Shown here: in pieces, positions 49,863-59,199 of the stretch
Layout: the number at the start of each line of letters is the position of its first letter
Position numbering within the stretch: position 1 is the first letter of the stretch
Assembly (NCBI RefSeq): GCF_019061125.1
Contig: NZ_JAHQYI010000002.1
Location: 186,001 to 250,000, forward strand
Reading direction: 5' to 3'
DNA length: 64,000 nucleotides
Origin: Microbacterium sp. NC79
GTDB taxonomy: Bacteria > Actinomycetota > Actinomycetes > Actinomycetales > Microbacteriaceae
Notes under the pieces: model-generated
What the model saw: only the letters and a program-made list of their open reading frames with translations
What the model was told of the DNA's origin: nothing
The model's database searches: none
Made by a program: the position numbers and the translations under genes

Positions 49863-50747
49863 ATGCTGCAACTCAGTGGGATCTCGAAGAATTACGGAAC
49901 CAGGCAGGTGCTGAACGACGTGTCGTTCACCGTCGCGAACAATCGCCTCACCGGCTTTGTCGGAGGAAACGGTGCAGGCAAGACGACGACGATGCGCATC
50001 ATTCTCGGTGTGCTCACCGCGGATGGCGGTTCCGTAACCATCGACGGCGAGCCCGTACAAACCACGCAGCGTCGCCGCTTTGGCTACATGCCGGAAGAGC
50101 GTGGCCTATACCCGAAGATGGGCGTGCTCGACCAGGTCGCCTACTTCGCCCGCCTGCACGGCTACACCAAGCGCGACGCGGTGCAAAAGGCCACCGCACT
50201 GCTCGAAGAACTCAGCCTCGGCGAGCGCCTGACCGACAAGATTGAGTCACTGTCACTCGGCAACCAGCAGCGCGTGCAGATTGCGGCATCGCTCGTGCAT
50301 GACCCCGAGGTCCTCATCCTCGATGAACCGTTCTCCGGCCTTGACCCCATTGCTGTTGACACGGTCGCGCAGGTTTTGCAGTCGCGCGCCGCACAGGGCG
50401 TGTCTGTGCTGTTCTCCAGCCACCAGCTCGATGTCGTTGAGCGCCTGTGTGACGACCTCGTCATCATCGCCGGCGGGCACATTCGCGCCGCAGGCAGCCG
50501 CGATGCCCTGCGCGAGCAGTACGCCTCCAACCAGTACGAGCTCGTCTCGACGGCCGACACCGGCTGGCTGCGCACGCAGCCAGGCATCCAGGTCACCGCA
50601 TTCGACGGCGGCAACGCCCAGTTCATCGCCGATCAGCCCGCTGCGGCACACGCGGCCCTCCGCACCGCACTCACCCACGGTGAGGTCACCAGCTTCAGCC
50701 CCCTGCGCCCGACGCTTGCGCAGATCTTCAAGGAGGTCATCCAATGA
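49863..50747 (+). CDS. ABC transporter ATP-binding protein (NatA-like)
   Basis: ATG 49863 with an AAGGAGCGG site gives 294 residues. Walker A GGNGAGKTT is at residues 34-42, a degenerate signature LSLGNQQRV at about 132, Walker B ILILDEPFSGLDP and H-loop SSHQLDVVERL. The C-terminal domain (SNQYELVSTADTGWLRTQPGIQV to FSPLRPTLAQIFKEVIQ) is typical of NatA/YhaQ ABC-2 exporters of sodium or antibiotic. It overlaps the permease gene by 4 bp. The signature's second Gly is retained but LSGGQ is altered to LSLGN. Confidence 0.88.
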   Translation: MLQLSGISKNYGTRQVLNDVSFTVANNRLTGFVGGNGAGKTTTMRIILGVLTADGGSVTIDGEPVQTTQRRRFGYMPEERGLYPKMGVLDQVAYFARLHGYTKRDAVQKATALLEELSLGERLTDKIESLSLGNQQRVQIAASLVHDPEVLILDEPFSGLDPIAVDTVAQVLQSRAAQGVSVLFSSHQLDVVERLCDDLVIIAGGHIRAAGSRDALREQYASNQYELVSTADTGWLRTQPGIQVTAFDGGNAQFIADQPAAAHAALRTALTHGEVTSFSPLRPTLAQIFKEVIQ

Positions 50748-51838
50748 GTACCGCCGTTAGCCCCAGCTTTGGTCAGTCCGTCGCTCTCGTCGCGGAGCGC
50801 GAAATCACGTCGAAGCTGCAGAGCAAAGCCTTCGTCATCTCCACGTTGGTGCTGTTCGCCCTCGTTCTCGCCGGGATCCTATTCTCTGGCTTTGCTGGCG
50901 GCTCGTTGAGCGGCGAGACGAAAGTTGCTGTGACAAGCGACTCCTCCGCTGCCCTCGCCGAGGTTCCGGGGCTCGAGCTCATCGAGGTGTCGTCCGTGAC
51001 CGCCGCCGAAGACGCGCTTCGCAACGACACCGTTGAGGCAGCCGTCGTCGCAGACCCTGCCTCTCCGACCGGCTACACCGTCGTCACGCTGCACGAGGTC
51101 GACAACTCACTGACCTCGCTCCTCTCGGTCGCCCCCACGACACACGTGCTCGAACCGAGTGCCACCGACCCGTTCATGCGTTACATCGTCTCGATCGGCT
51201 TCGGCGTGCTGTTCATGCTCGCGGCCACCATGTTCGGCTCCACCATCACCCAGTCGGTGATTGAAGAGAAGTCAACGCGCGTCGTTGAGATCCTCATCTC
51301 CACCATCTCGACGCGAGCGTTGCTTGCAGGCAAGGTGCTCGGCAACACTGTGCTCGCCATGATGCAGGTGATTGGCATCGTGGTCGTCACGATCCTGGGG
51401 CTCACGATCACCGGCCAGGCGGGCCTGCTGAGCCTGCTCGGCGCACCGATGGTGTGGTTCGCGGTGTTCTTCCTGTTCGGCTTCATCCTGTTGGCCGCGA
51501 TGTTCGCGGCAGCCGCCTCCATGGTGTCGCGTCAGGAAGACGCGGGCGCCACCACGACGCCCATCACGATGCTGATCATGATTCCCTACGTGCTCATCAT
51601 CCTGTTCAGCGACAACCCCGCCGTTCTCACCGCGATGTCGTATGTTCCGTTCTCCGCCCCGGTCGGCATGCCGATGCGCCTCTTCCTCGGTGAAGCACAG
51701 TGGTGGGAGCCGCTGCTCAGCCTCGCGATCCTCGCCGTCACGGCTGGAATCGCGATCGTGGTGGGCGCGAAGATCTACGACAACACGCTGCTGAAGATGG
51801 GCAGCCGGGTATCGCTGAAGGACGCGCTGAAGGGTTAG
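50744..51838 (+). CDS. ABC-2 type permease (NatB/YhaP-like)
   Basis: The 364-residue permease has an N-terminal helix (KAFVISTLVLFALVLAGILFSG), an exterior domain of about 110 residues (TKVAVTSDSSAALAEVPG...), and five to six C-terminal helices containing FMRYIVSIGFGVLFMLAATMFGSTITQSVIEEKSTRVVEILISTIS, the hallmark ABC-2/NatB segment. With NatA it forms an exporter of unknown substrate. The stop overlaps the rraA stop by 4 bp (convergent). Confidence 0.88.
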   Translation: MSTAVSPSFGQSVALVAEREITSKLQSKAFVISTLVLFALVLAGILFSGFAGGSLSGETKVAVTSDSSAALAEVPGLELIEVSSVTAAEDALRNDTVEAAVVADPASPTGYTVVTLHEVDNSLTSLLSVAPTTHVLEPSATDPFMRYIVSIGFGVLFMLAATMFGSTITQSVIEEKSTRVVEILISTISTRALLAGKVLGNTVLAMMQVIGIVVVTILGLTITGQAGLLSLLGAPMVWFAVFFLFGFILLAAMFAAAASMVSRQEDAGATTTPITMLIMIPYVLIILFSDNPAVLTAMSYVPFSAPVGMPMRLFLGEAQWWEPLLSLAILAVTAGIAIVVGAKIYDNTLLKMGSRVSLKDALKG

Positions 51839-52317
51839 TCCCCAGCCCGCTGCACCAGGATTCCGTCGGCATCAGCCCAGACGGTTGATCCGGGAACAAA
51901 GGTGGCGCCGCCGAATGAGACGACAACGTCGACTTCGCCGGCGCCATCTTTTGCGCTCTTGCGGGGGTTTGATCCCAGCGCTTTGATGCCGATGGGCAGT
52001 CGCGCCAGTGCGAGCCGGTCACGCACCACACCGTTGATGATGACGCCTGCCCAGCCGTGCTGCACCGCCGAGGCGCCAATCAGGTCGCCCACGAGCGCTG
52101 ACTCAAGCGAGCCACCACCGTCAACGACGAGCACCTGACCGCGGCCATCTGTCGCCAGCGTCTGCTTCACGAGTGCGTTGTCGCGAAAGCACCGGATCGT
52201 TCGCACCCGCCCGGTGAAGGCGGTGCGCCCGCCCATGTCATTCATCACAAGGCTGACCGAATCAAGGGCGTCGCCGTGCTCGTCGTAGAGGTCGGCAGTC
52301 TGAAAAGCATGGCTCAT
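51835..52317 (-). CDS. rraA: RraA-family protein
   Basis: The ATG at 52317 gives 160 residues. Conserved features are TADLYDEHGDALDSV, GRVRTIRCFRDNALVKQTL, GDLIGASAVQHGWAGVIINGVVRDR (the Arg-Asp region that in aldolases binds substrate) and VSFGGATFVPGSTVWADADGILV. The family includes RNase E regulator RraA and the 4-hydroxy-4-methyl-2-oxoglutarate aldolase, which share this fold. The sequence cannot decide between them. The in-frame extension to 52566 is rejected. Confidence 0.85.
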   Translation of the reverse strand: MSHAFQTADLYDEHGDALDSVSLVMNDMGGRTAFTGRVRTIRCFRDNALVKQTLATDGRGQVLVVDGGGSLESALVGDLIGASAVQHGWAGVIINGVVRDRLALARLPIGIKALGSNPRKSAKDGAGEVDVVVSFGGATFVPGSTVWADADGILVQRAGD

Positions 52318-52464
52318 ATCGGAACCATATGCGCGGCGGCAGGGGTGCGTGCTGCCCTCACAGAAAAAGTCTGCGGCTTCTTCTGTTCTCGAAAATTTCA
52401 CCCCGGCCGGTGACCCACATCGCGGCCCCTCTTGTTCCGGTCGGCGCCGTGCCAAACTAACGAA

Positions 52465-53835
52465 GTGACTTTCCACCCCTCCGATGCGCCCAGCGAAGAT
52501 GCTGGTTCCGTCGCCAACCAGACGCCGTACTCTGACATGCCGATCATGGGTGAGGCGCTGGCCCACGAAGACGGGCAGGCGCCCGAGCCGGCGCGCACCG
52601 GGTCACTGTGGCGGGACGGCAACTTTCTCACGATGTGGTCGGGCCAGGCGCTCGCGCAGCTGGGCTCGCAAATTGCGGAGCTCGCAATTCCGACGCTCGC
52701 CGTCATTCTGCTGAACGCCAGCGAGCTCGACGTCGGGTTCTTGAATGCGTCGGCGGTTGCCGCGTTCTTGCTGGTCGGGTTGCCCGCTGGCGCCTGGGTT
52801 GACCGCATGCGCAAACGGCACGTGATGATTGTCGCCGACGCGGTGCGCGCCCTCGCGCTCGCTGTTCTCCCGATGCTGTGGTTTTTGGGAACCCTCGAGA
52901 TGTGGCACATGTTCGTGGTGGCTGCCGTCGTCGGGATCGCAAACGTATTCTTCGATGTCTCGTACCAGAGCCTGGTTCCGTCGCTCGTGCCAGCCACCCA
53001 CATCGCAGAAGCGAACGGCAAGCTGGAGTCAACCGCGCAGGTCGCCGGTATCGCCGGGCCCGCGGTGGGCGGCTGGCTTGTCGGCCTGATCACCGCACCG
53101 TTCGCGATTCTCGCAACCGTTGGCACCTACGTCGTCAGCCTCGTCGCCCTGATTTTCACGAAGGACACCGAGCACCTGGAACTACGCACCGAGAAGGGCT
53201 CGCTCGTCTCCGACATTGGTGAGGGCCTGCGCTGGGTGTTCGGAAACCGCTATTTGAAGCGCATCGTCGCGACCACCGCGGTGAGCAACTTCTTCAGCAC
53301 CCTGTCATTCACGCTGCTACCGATCTTCATTCTTCGTGAGCTCGGGCTGTCGGTCGCGAACATGGGATTGATCTTCTCGCTCGCCGGTGTCGGTGGTCTC
53401 CTCGGCGCGATGTCGGTGAAGTTCATCGTGGCGCGCGTGGGCGAAGCTCGCGCGATTCTACTGGGGGCCATCGGCTTCAGCGTTACCGCCGTGTTGCTGC
53501 CCGTCGCCGCCATGGTTCCGTCTGTCGCTTTTGTCTTACTCGTCGTGCAGGGCTTTATTTCCAGCTTCACGGTGCTGGTCTACAACATCACGCAGGTGAC
53601 GTTTCGTCAGCGCATCACCCCGCGCCGCTTGCTCGGCCGCATGAACGCGTCGATTCGCTTCGTGGTGTGGGGCGTGATGCCGCTTTCTGCCCTGCTCGCC
53701 GGGTACTTGGGCACCGAGTTTGGCGTCGTCGCAACCATGTGGGTCGGCGCCTTCGGCCAGGTGGTGAGCTCACTGTTTGTCGTGTTCGGCCCCTTCTGGG
53801 CCACACGAGAACTGCCGGCCACGGCAGAGGCGTGA
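52465..53835 (+). CDS. MFS transporter (MFS_3/EntS-like exporter)
   Basis: GTG 52465 is taken as start, giving 456 residues with a 40-residue acidic N-terminal tail before the first helix. Twelve membrane helices follow. Conserved MFS loop PAGAWVDRMRKRHVM occurs between helices 2 and 3, and QSLVPSLVPATHIAEANGKLESTAQVAGIAGPAVGGWLV is typical of the MFS_3 group of drug or siderophore exporters. It ends in a strong terminator. Octamer copies at 52503, 52970 and 53515 lie inside. Confidence 0.85.
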   Translation: MTFHPSDAPSEDAGSVANQTPYSDMPIMGEALAHEDGQAPEPARTGSLWRDGNFLTMWSGQALAQLGSQIAELAIPTLAVILLNASELDVGFLNASAVAAFLLVGLPAGAWVDRMRKRHVMIVADAVRALALAVLPMLWFLGTLEMWHMFVVAAVVGIANVFFDVSYQSLVPSLVPATHIAEANGKLESTAQVAGIAGPAVGGWLVGLITAPFAILATVGTYVVSLVALIFTKDTEHLELRTEKGSLVSDIGEGLRWVFGNRYLKRIVATTAVSNFFSTLSFTLLPIFILRELGLSVANMGLIFSLAGVGGLLGAMSVKFIVARVGEARAILLGAIGFSVTAVLLPVAAMVPSVAFVLLVVQGFISSFTVLVYNITQVTFRQRITPRRLLGRMNASIRFVVWGVMPLSALLAGYLGTEFGVVATMWVGAFGQVVSSLFVVFGPFWATRELPATAEA

Positions 53836-53853
53836 CCGGCAGTTCTCGTTTTT
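53806..53853 (+). terminator. Rho-independent terminator of the MFS gene
   Basis: Arms CGAGAACTGCCGG (53806-53818) and CCGGCAGTTCTCG (53836-53848) pair perfectly over 13 bp, spanning the stop codon, and are followed by TTTTT. Confidence 0.93.
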
Positions 53854-53856
53854 CGG

Positions 53857-56010
53857 TTATTCGCCGCTCGTGAGGACGAGCCCGGAACCATCGGCTGAGA
53901 CGTCGACGCGAACGGTGTCGCCGTCGCGCACGTTGCCTGCCAGCAGTGCCGTGGCGAGCTTGTTCTGCACCTCGGTCTGAATCAGGCGACGCAGCGGGCG
54001 GGCACCGAAGATCGGGTCGTAGCCGCGCTCAGCCAACCAGGCACGAGCGTCAGGGGTGACCGCCAGAGTGAGGCGGCGCTCCTTGAGACGACGCTGGAGC
54101 TGGTCGATGGCGAGCTCGACGATCTGCGAGAGGTCATCGATGCTGAGGGCCTGGAACATCACGATGTCGTCGAGGCGGTTGATGAACTCAGGCTTGAACG
54201 CCTGCCGCACGAGGGTCATCACGCCGTCGCGCTTGGCGTCGGCGCTCAGGCTCGGGTCAATCAGAATCGGCGAGCCGATGTTGCTCGTCAGAATCAGAAT
54301 GACGTTGCTGAAGTCGACGGTGCGGCCCTGACCGTCGGTCAGACGACCATCGTCCATCACCTGGAGCAAGACATCGAACACTTCGGGGTGCGCCTTCTCC
54401 ACCTCATCGAGCAGCACAACGCTGTACGGGCGACGCCGCACCGCCTCGGTGAGCTGACCGCCAGCCTCATAGCCGACATATCCAGGAGGGGCACCGACCA
54501 GACGCGAGACCGAGTGCTTCTCGCCGTACTCCGACATGTCGATGCGGATCATGGCGTGCTCGTCGTCGAAAAGGAACTCAGCGAGCGCCTTGGCGAGTTC
54601 GGTCTTGCCGACACCGGTCGGGCCGAGGAACAGGAAGGAACCCGTGGGCCTGCCCGGGTCAGAAATGCCAGCGCGCGAACGACGCACGGCGTCAGACACC
54701 GCACGGACGGCTTCCTTCTGACCGATCAGGCGCTTGCCAAGCTCAGCTTCAAGGTGCAGCAGCTTCTCCGACTCACCCTGCATCAGCTTGCCAACCGGAA
54801 TGCCCGTCCACGCGGCGATCACCGCCGCAATGTCTTCCTCCGTGACCTGCTCGTTGACCATGCGCGGCTCATCGGCAGACAGCGCTTCGGCCTTCTCCGC
54901 CTCAGCAATCTCGGCTTCGAGACGCTTAATCGTCTCGTACTCGAGTTTGGAGGCCTTGGCGTAGTCAGCCTCACGCAGCGCGCGGTCGCGCTGCGTGATG
55001 GCGTCATCAAGCTGCTTCTTCAAGTCACCCACGCGGTTGAGCCCCTGGCGCTCGCGAGCCCAGCGCTCCTGCAGCACCGCAAGTTCTTGTTCCGACTCGC
55101 CCAGTTGCTCTCGCAACGCCGCGAGACGCTCCTTCGATGCCGGGTCTTTCTCCTTCTTCAGTGCGAGCTCTTCCAGCTTCATACGATCAACCTGACGCTT
55201 GAGCTGGTCGATCTCGACAGGAGAGGAATCAATTTCCATCTTGAGCCGGGACATCGACTCGTCGATCAGGTCGATCGCCTTGTCAGGCAGCTGACGACTC
55301 GGCAGGTAGCGGTTCGAGAGGGCTGCGGCGGCGACGAGCGCGCTGTCGGCAATCGTGACACCGTGGTGCGCTTCGTAGCGCCCCTTGAGTCCGCGCAGGA
55401 TCGCGATCGTGTCTTCAACGGTCGGCTCGCCGACGTAAACCTGCTGGAAGCGGCGCTCGAGCGCAGCGTCCTTCTCGATGTACTCGCGGTATTCGTTGAG
55501 CGTCGTGGCGCCGATCAGGCGTAGTTCGCCGCGGGCAAGCATGGGCTTGAGCATGTTGGAGGCGGCAACGGATCCTTCGCCACCGCCAGCACCCATCAAT
55601 ACGTGAAGCTCGTCAATGAAGGTGATGACTTTGCCGTCAGACTCGGTGATCTCCTTGAGCACGTTCTTGAGGCGCTCTTCAAACTGACCGCGGTACATGG
55701 CGCCGGCTACCAGCGCAGACATGTCGAGCGAAATCAGCTCTTTATCTTTCAGACTCTCGGCGACGTCACCCGCGACAATGCGTTGCGCGAGCCCCTCGAC
55801 GACGGCGGTCTTTCCGACGCCAGGTTCACCGATAAGCACCGGGTTGTTCTTGGTACGACGCGTCAACACCTGGCTAACGCGACGGATCTCCGCATCGCGC
55901 CCGATGACAGGGTCAAGCTTGCCCTGCCGGGCGCGATCGGTGAGATTAATGCCGAACTGCTGGAGTGCGCTTTGCTGCTCCTCCTGCGCGGCAGGGTTGG
56001 TGTTGTTCAT
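53857..56010 (-). CDS. clpB: ClpB-type AAA+ disaggregase lacking the N-terminal domain
   Basis: The 717-residue protein rescues aggregated proteins with DnaK. It has two AAA+ domains: Walker A GEPGVGKT at about residue 61 with [15 protein letters not shown] (Walker B), and GPTGVGKT at about 461 with [15 protein letters not shown]. The middle domain coiled-coil (about 275-400: [44 protein letters not shown]) confirms ClpB rather than ClpC. It starts near the AAA-1 domain ([18 protein letters not shown] at about 22), so the usual ~145-residue Clp N-domain is missing, as in several actinobacteria. Start ATG 56010 has GAGGAGAA; HAIR operator lies upstream. Confidence 0.93.
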   Translation of the reverse strand: MNNTNPAAQEEQQSALQQFGINLTDRARQGKLDPVIGRDAEIRRVSQVLTRRTKNNPVLIGEPGVGKTAVVEGLAQRIVAGDVAESLKDKELISLDMSALVAGAMYRGQFEERLKNVLKEITESDGKVITFIDELHVLMGAGGGEGSVAASNMLKPMLARGELRLIGATTLNEYREYIEKDAALERRFQQVYVGEPTVEDTIAILRGLKGRYEAHHGVTIADSALVAAAALSNRYLPSRQLPDKAIDLIDESMSRLKMEIDSSPVEIDQLKRQVDRMKLEELALKKEKDPASKERLAALREQLGESEQELAVLQERWARERQGLNRVGDLKKQLDDAITQRDRALREADYAKASKLEYETIKRLEAEIAEAEKAEALSADEPRMVNEQVTEEDIAAVIAAWTGIPVGKLMQGESEKLLHLEAELGKRLIGQKEAVRAVSDAVRRSRAGISDPGRPTGSFLFLGPTGVGKTELAKALAEFLFDDEHAMIRIDMSEYGEKHSVSRLVGAPPGYVGYEAGGQLTEAVRRRPYSVVLLDEVEKAHPEVFDVLLQVMDDGRLTDGQGRTVDFSNVILILTSNIGSPILIDPSLSADAKRDGVMTLVRQAFKPEFINRLDDIVMFQALSIDDLSQIVELAIDQLQRRLKERRLTLAVTPDARAWLAERGYDPIFGARPLRRLIQTEVQNKLATALLAGNVRDGDTVRVDVSADGSGLVLTSGE

Positions 56011-56031
56011 TCGTTCTCCTCATCACTACCC

Positions 56032-56058
56032 AAAGTTGAGTCGATATGACTCAACTTT
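56032..56058. promoter_or_regulatory. HspR-type HAIR operator upstream of clpB
   Basis: AAAGTTGAGT-N7-ACTCAACTTT is a perfect 10-bp inverted repeat with 7-nt spacing, matching the HAIR consensus (CTTGAGT-N7-ACTCAAG) closely. It is 22 bp before the clpB start, and a further half-site TTGAGT is at 56063. It implies heat-shock control by an HspR repressor encoded outside the window. Confidence 0.85.
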
Positions 56059-56143
56059 ACCATTGAGTGTGATTTCGGGCTACCCGCCTGCCTGCGAGAA
56101 TGCCGAGCGACGGCACGCAGATCGCGCACCACTACCTACGTGT

Positions 56144-57496
56144 TCAGTCTTCGTCGTCAGGATGTACGGTCGGCTTCTTCGGCTTCTTTGGCTCTTTCGG
56201 CGGACGCAGACCCAGCGTGCGGTGCACGTCGGCGCGGCTACGCACGATGAAGATCGACCCCACCAGCCAGAGCGGAATCTGCGCAAGGAAGGCGACGCGG
56301 AAAGCATCGAGCGTGTACGTGTCGGGAGACCCTGCACCCTGCAGGTCAAGCAGCAGACCGATCGCGAAGATCAGGATCAGGGCGGAAATGAATCCACCGG
56401 CGTTCACGAGACCGGTCGCCGTCGACAATCGGTGTGCCGGGTTGTAGGCGCGAGCGTGGTCGAACGCGATCATCGAGGCCGGGCCACCCGTCGCGATGGC
56501 GAAGGCCAGCCCAATGAGCAACCAGACGGGCGCCGGACCTGGCCAGAGGATGACCGTCATCCATGCGACGAACTGGAGCGCCACCGTCGGCAAGACAAGG
56601 CCGTATGAGCGATGCAGCGGGTGCCGCCCCGACAGTGTTCCCAGGATCGGCCCCATGATCATGCCGAAGATCACGAGCAGCGTCGTAATGACGGATGCGA
56701 CCTCGCGCGATTGCCCTTCGCCTGCGGTCAGGAACGGCACACCCCAGAGCATGAGAAATGCGGTGCCGGCGAAGGGCGTCGTGAAGTGCGACCAGAACCC
56801 GAGTCGCGTGCCCGGGTTTTGCCACGCCTCCCCCAGCGACTGCCGCAAGTCGAACGAGCTCTTAACGACGCGAATGGCTCCGGTGTCAGTGTTTACCGAG
56901 ACGTCCGCCGCAACCGTCGGCGGGTGGTTGCGGACGATCACGAAGACGAGCACGGCGAACACGGCCGTCGTCAAGGCCAGTGTCGCGAACGCGAACTCCC
57001 AGCTCGTCTCGTGCAACAGCAAGGGCAACGGAACCAACGCGAGCAGCTGGCCGCCCTGCCCCACGGTTCCGGTCAGCTGTGCCATGAGCGGCGCGCGCTG
57101 GGCGGAATACCACGTGGAAACCAGTCGGAGCACGCCGGGAAAGAGTGCAGCATCTCCTGCGCCGAGCAACATGCGTGCGGCGATCGCGACGCCAACATTG
57201 GGCGAAAACGCCATGACCAATTGGCCGATGACGATCATGCTGAGGCCGATCGTCATGATGGGCCTGGCGCCAAACCGGTCGAGCAAGAGCCCGGACGGAA
57301 TCTGCATGATCGCGTAAACGCCCACCTGCAGCACCGCAAACATCGACAGCGTTGATGCGTCAGCGGAGAAGCGATCTGCCGCTTCCACTCCGAGCGCCGA
57401 CAACGATGATCGGTTGGTAATCGAGAGAACGTAGGCAAGTACTCCGACGGTCCAGATAATCCATGCCCGCGCGTTCGGGGCTCGGTTCGCCTCCAC
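56144..57496 (-). CDS. MFS transporter, 450 aa
   Basis: This is a twelve-helix major facilitator. The loop-2 stretch [13 protein letters not shown] and [36 protein letters not shown] in helices 4-5 are typical of the anion:cation symporter/phthalate or sugar-acid type groups. Its C-terminus is a basic/Pro-rich tail ([19 protein letters not shown]). The start is GTG at 57496. It is unrelated to clpB upstream or to the glycosyltransferases. The substrate is unknown. Confidence 0.8.
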   Translation of the reverse strand: MEANRAPNARAWIIWTVGVLAYVLSITNRSSLSALGVEAADRFSADASTLSMFAVLQVGVYAIMQIPSGLLLDRFGARPIMTIGLSMIVIGQLVMAFSPNVGVAIAARMLLGAGDAALFPGVLRLVSTWYSAQRAPLMAQLTGTVGQGGQLLALVPLPLLLHETSWEFAFATLALTTAVFAVLVFVIVRNHPPTVAADVSVNTDTGAIRVVKSSFDLRQSLGEAWQNPGTRLGFWSHFTTPFAGTAFLMLWGVPFLTAGEGQSREVASVITTLLVIFGMIMGPILGTLSGRHPLHRSYGLVLPTVALQFVAWMTVILWPGPAPVWLLIGLAFAIATGGPASMIAFDHARAYNPAHRLSTATGLVNAGGFISALILIFAIGLLLDLQGAGSPDTYTLDAFRVAFLAQIPLWLVGSIFIVRSRADVHRTLGLRPPKEPKKPKKPTVHPDDED

Positions 57497-57583
57497 GAAG
57501 CCTCCTTCTCCGTTTCAATCCTGCCACTGCACTCAACCGATGCGTATCGTGGTGGTCACTCCTCGCAACACATCGGAGTCACC

Positions 57584-58060
57584 GTGACGAACAAAACGCC
57601 CTCAGTCCCGGATTTTGATCCTCAGTTCGGAACCACCCCATACGTACCGGGCACTGACCCGCATTACGGTGTGATGCCGCCTGCTGCTGGGTTTGACCCG
57701 CAGTTCGGAACCACACCGTACGCGCCAAGCGCGTCCGGCGGTCGTCCCGTTGGCGGAGACGCGAAATATGGCAAGATCGGCACCGCCATTGCCGCTGTCA
57801 GCCTATTGCTCTCTGTTCTCAGTGCGCCACTTATCAACATCGTGATGCATGGAGGCGATTATTCCGCGTGGGCCTCGGCGCACATGATCGTTTCGTTTGC
57901 GCTTGCAGCCGTCAATGTCGTGATCTTGCTGTTCGGACTCGCGGGCCTGCGCAAAGATCGGGTTCGCCTGTTCGCTGGCATCGCGCTCGGCGTCGGCGGT
58001 TTTGGCATCCTCAGTTTCGTGCTCGGATACATCCCGAATATTACCGGGGTGTTCTTCTGA
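57584..58060 (+). CDS. Small membrane protein with FDPQFGTTPY repeats
   Basis: The 158-residue protein (GTG start) has an N-terminal repeat region in which FDPQFGTTPYxP occurs twice (residues about 11-22 and 37-48), with a related DPHYGVMPP between. Three membrane helices follow (IAAVSLLLSVLSAPLINIVM, AHMIVSFALAAVNVVILLFGLAGL and FAGIALGVGGFGILSFVLGYI), as in DUF4190-type proteins. Octamer copies fall at the same place in both repeats (CGGAACCAC encoding Gly-Thr-Thr). The function is unknown. Confidence 0.65.
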   Translation: MTNKTPSVPDFDPQFGTTPYVPGTDPHYGVMPPAAGFDPQFGTTPYAPSASGGRPVGGDAKYGKIGTAIAAVSLLLSVLSAPLINIVMHGGDYSAWASAHMIVSFALAAVNVVILLFGLAGLRKDRVRLFAGIALGVGGFGILSFVLGYIPNITGVFF

Positions 58061-58100
58061 GCTTCAGACCGCCCGTAGCAATGCGCGCACAGGTCTGACG

Positions 58101-59198
58101 CTAGGTGCGCGCAACGAGTCGCTGTGCCGCTTCAAGAAGAACCCCGGCGGAGCGTTCCCAGGTAAAGCGGGCAACGTGGGCGCGCCCGGCGGCGACCACA
58201 GCGGTGCGGCGCTCATCATCGTCGAACGCAATGATCGCGTCGGCCACAGCCTTCGGGTCATGCGGGTCGACGTAGAGGGCACCACCGCCGGCAACCTCGC
58301 GGAAGATGGGCATGTCAGTGACCACAGCGGGCACACCGAGCTCGAGTGCCTCAGCCACCGGCAGACCATAGCCCTCATCAAGGCTCATTGTGACGAGGGC
58401 GCCATCGTCTGCAAGCAATGCGGCGTACTCCGCGTCAGTGACGCCGTTGTGAAAGACAATTTTCACTCCGGGGGCCGCGAGCGCTTCGTACTCCGCGCGA
58501 CGGGCAGGAGTGATCCGGCTGAGCACATGCAACGCGCGACCCGGCAGGTACGCCATCGCCCGCACTAGCGTCTCCACGTTCTTGTACGGCATGAAGGAGC
58601 CCATGTACACGAGGTTTGTCGGCGCTCCAGCACGCACTGAAACGCCAGAAGGCAACTGCTCAGCAAGCTTTTGCGGCGCATTGTGAATCACAATGACCTC
58701 CCGCTTGGTGAGGTTCACCTCCGCGAACTGGCGGCGCGATTCTTCACTCACGGTCGCCACAATGTCGGCGCCGTTGAGCGTGATGCGCTGCGGCACATAC
58801 GTGAGGTGGAATAGCCGCCAGCCAACGCGCACCAGCCAGGGCAGGTTCCGAGGCGGGGTGCGATGCCGGTAATAGATCATGTCGTGCAGCGTCAGGATCA
58901 GCCGGAACTTTCGTCCGGCGGAACCCAGGGTCTGCATCGGAGAGTAGACAACGTCGGGGTGCAGCTTATTGAGCAAGCGTGCCGCGAACGCTTCTTTCGC
59001 AGAGGTCGGCGCATGGAACATGTGCGCGGCTGATCCGGCAGGCAAGAACGCGCACTGCGCCTCTTGGTGGATCAGAAACGTGATCTCCACGTCGGTGGGT
59101 GCCGTCGCCACGAGGGCGTGCGCAAGTTCGTGCGAGAACCGGCTAATGCCATCGTGAAAATCGGTGCGGATGTACCGAGCGTCAAAGATCAGACGCAT
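58101..59198 (-). CDS. GT4-family glycosyltransferase
   Basis: The ATG at 59198 gives 365 residues of a GT-B fold. An N-terminal domain starts RLIFDARYIRTDFHDGISRFSHELAHAL. The C-terminal nucleotide-sugar domain includes NLVYMGSFMPYKNVETLVRAM and the EX7E motif in SLDEGYGLPVAEALELGVPAV. It transfers a sugar from an activated donor to a surface or lipid acceptor. Starts 1 bp after the next gene's stop, so the two glycosyltransferases are co-translated. The C-terminal helix RFTWERSAGVLLEAAQRL is characteristic. Confidence 0.85.
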   Translation of the reverse strand: MRLIFDARYIRTDFHDGISRFSHELAHALVATAPTDVEITFLIHQEAQCAFLPAGSAAHMFHAPTSAKEAFAARLLNKLHPDVVYSPMQTLGSAGRKFRLILTLHDMIYYRHRTPPRNLPWLVRVGWRLFHLTYVPQRITLNGADIVATVSEESRRQFAEVNLTKREVIVIHNAPQKLAEQLPSGVSVRAGAPTNLVYMGSFMPYKNVETLVRAMAYLPGRALHVLSRITPARRAEYEALAAPGVKIVFHNGVTDAEYAALLADDGALVTMSLDEGYGLPVAEALELGVPAVVTDMPIFREVAGGGALYVDPHDPKAVADAIIAFDDDERRTAVVAAGRAHVARFTWERSAGVLLEAAQRLVART

Positions 59199-59199
59199 G

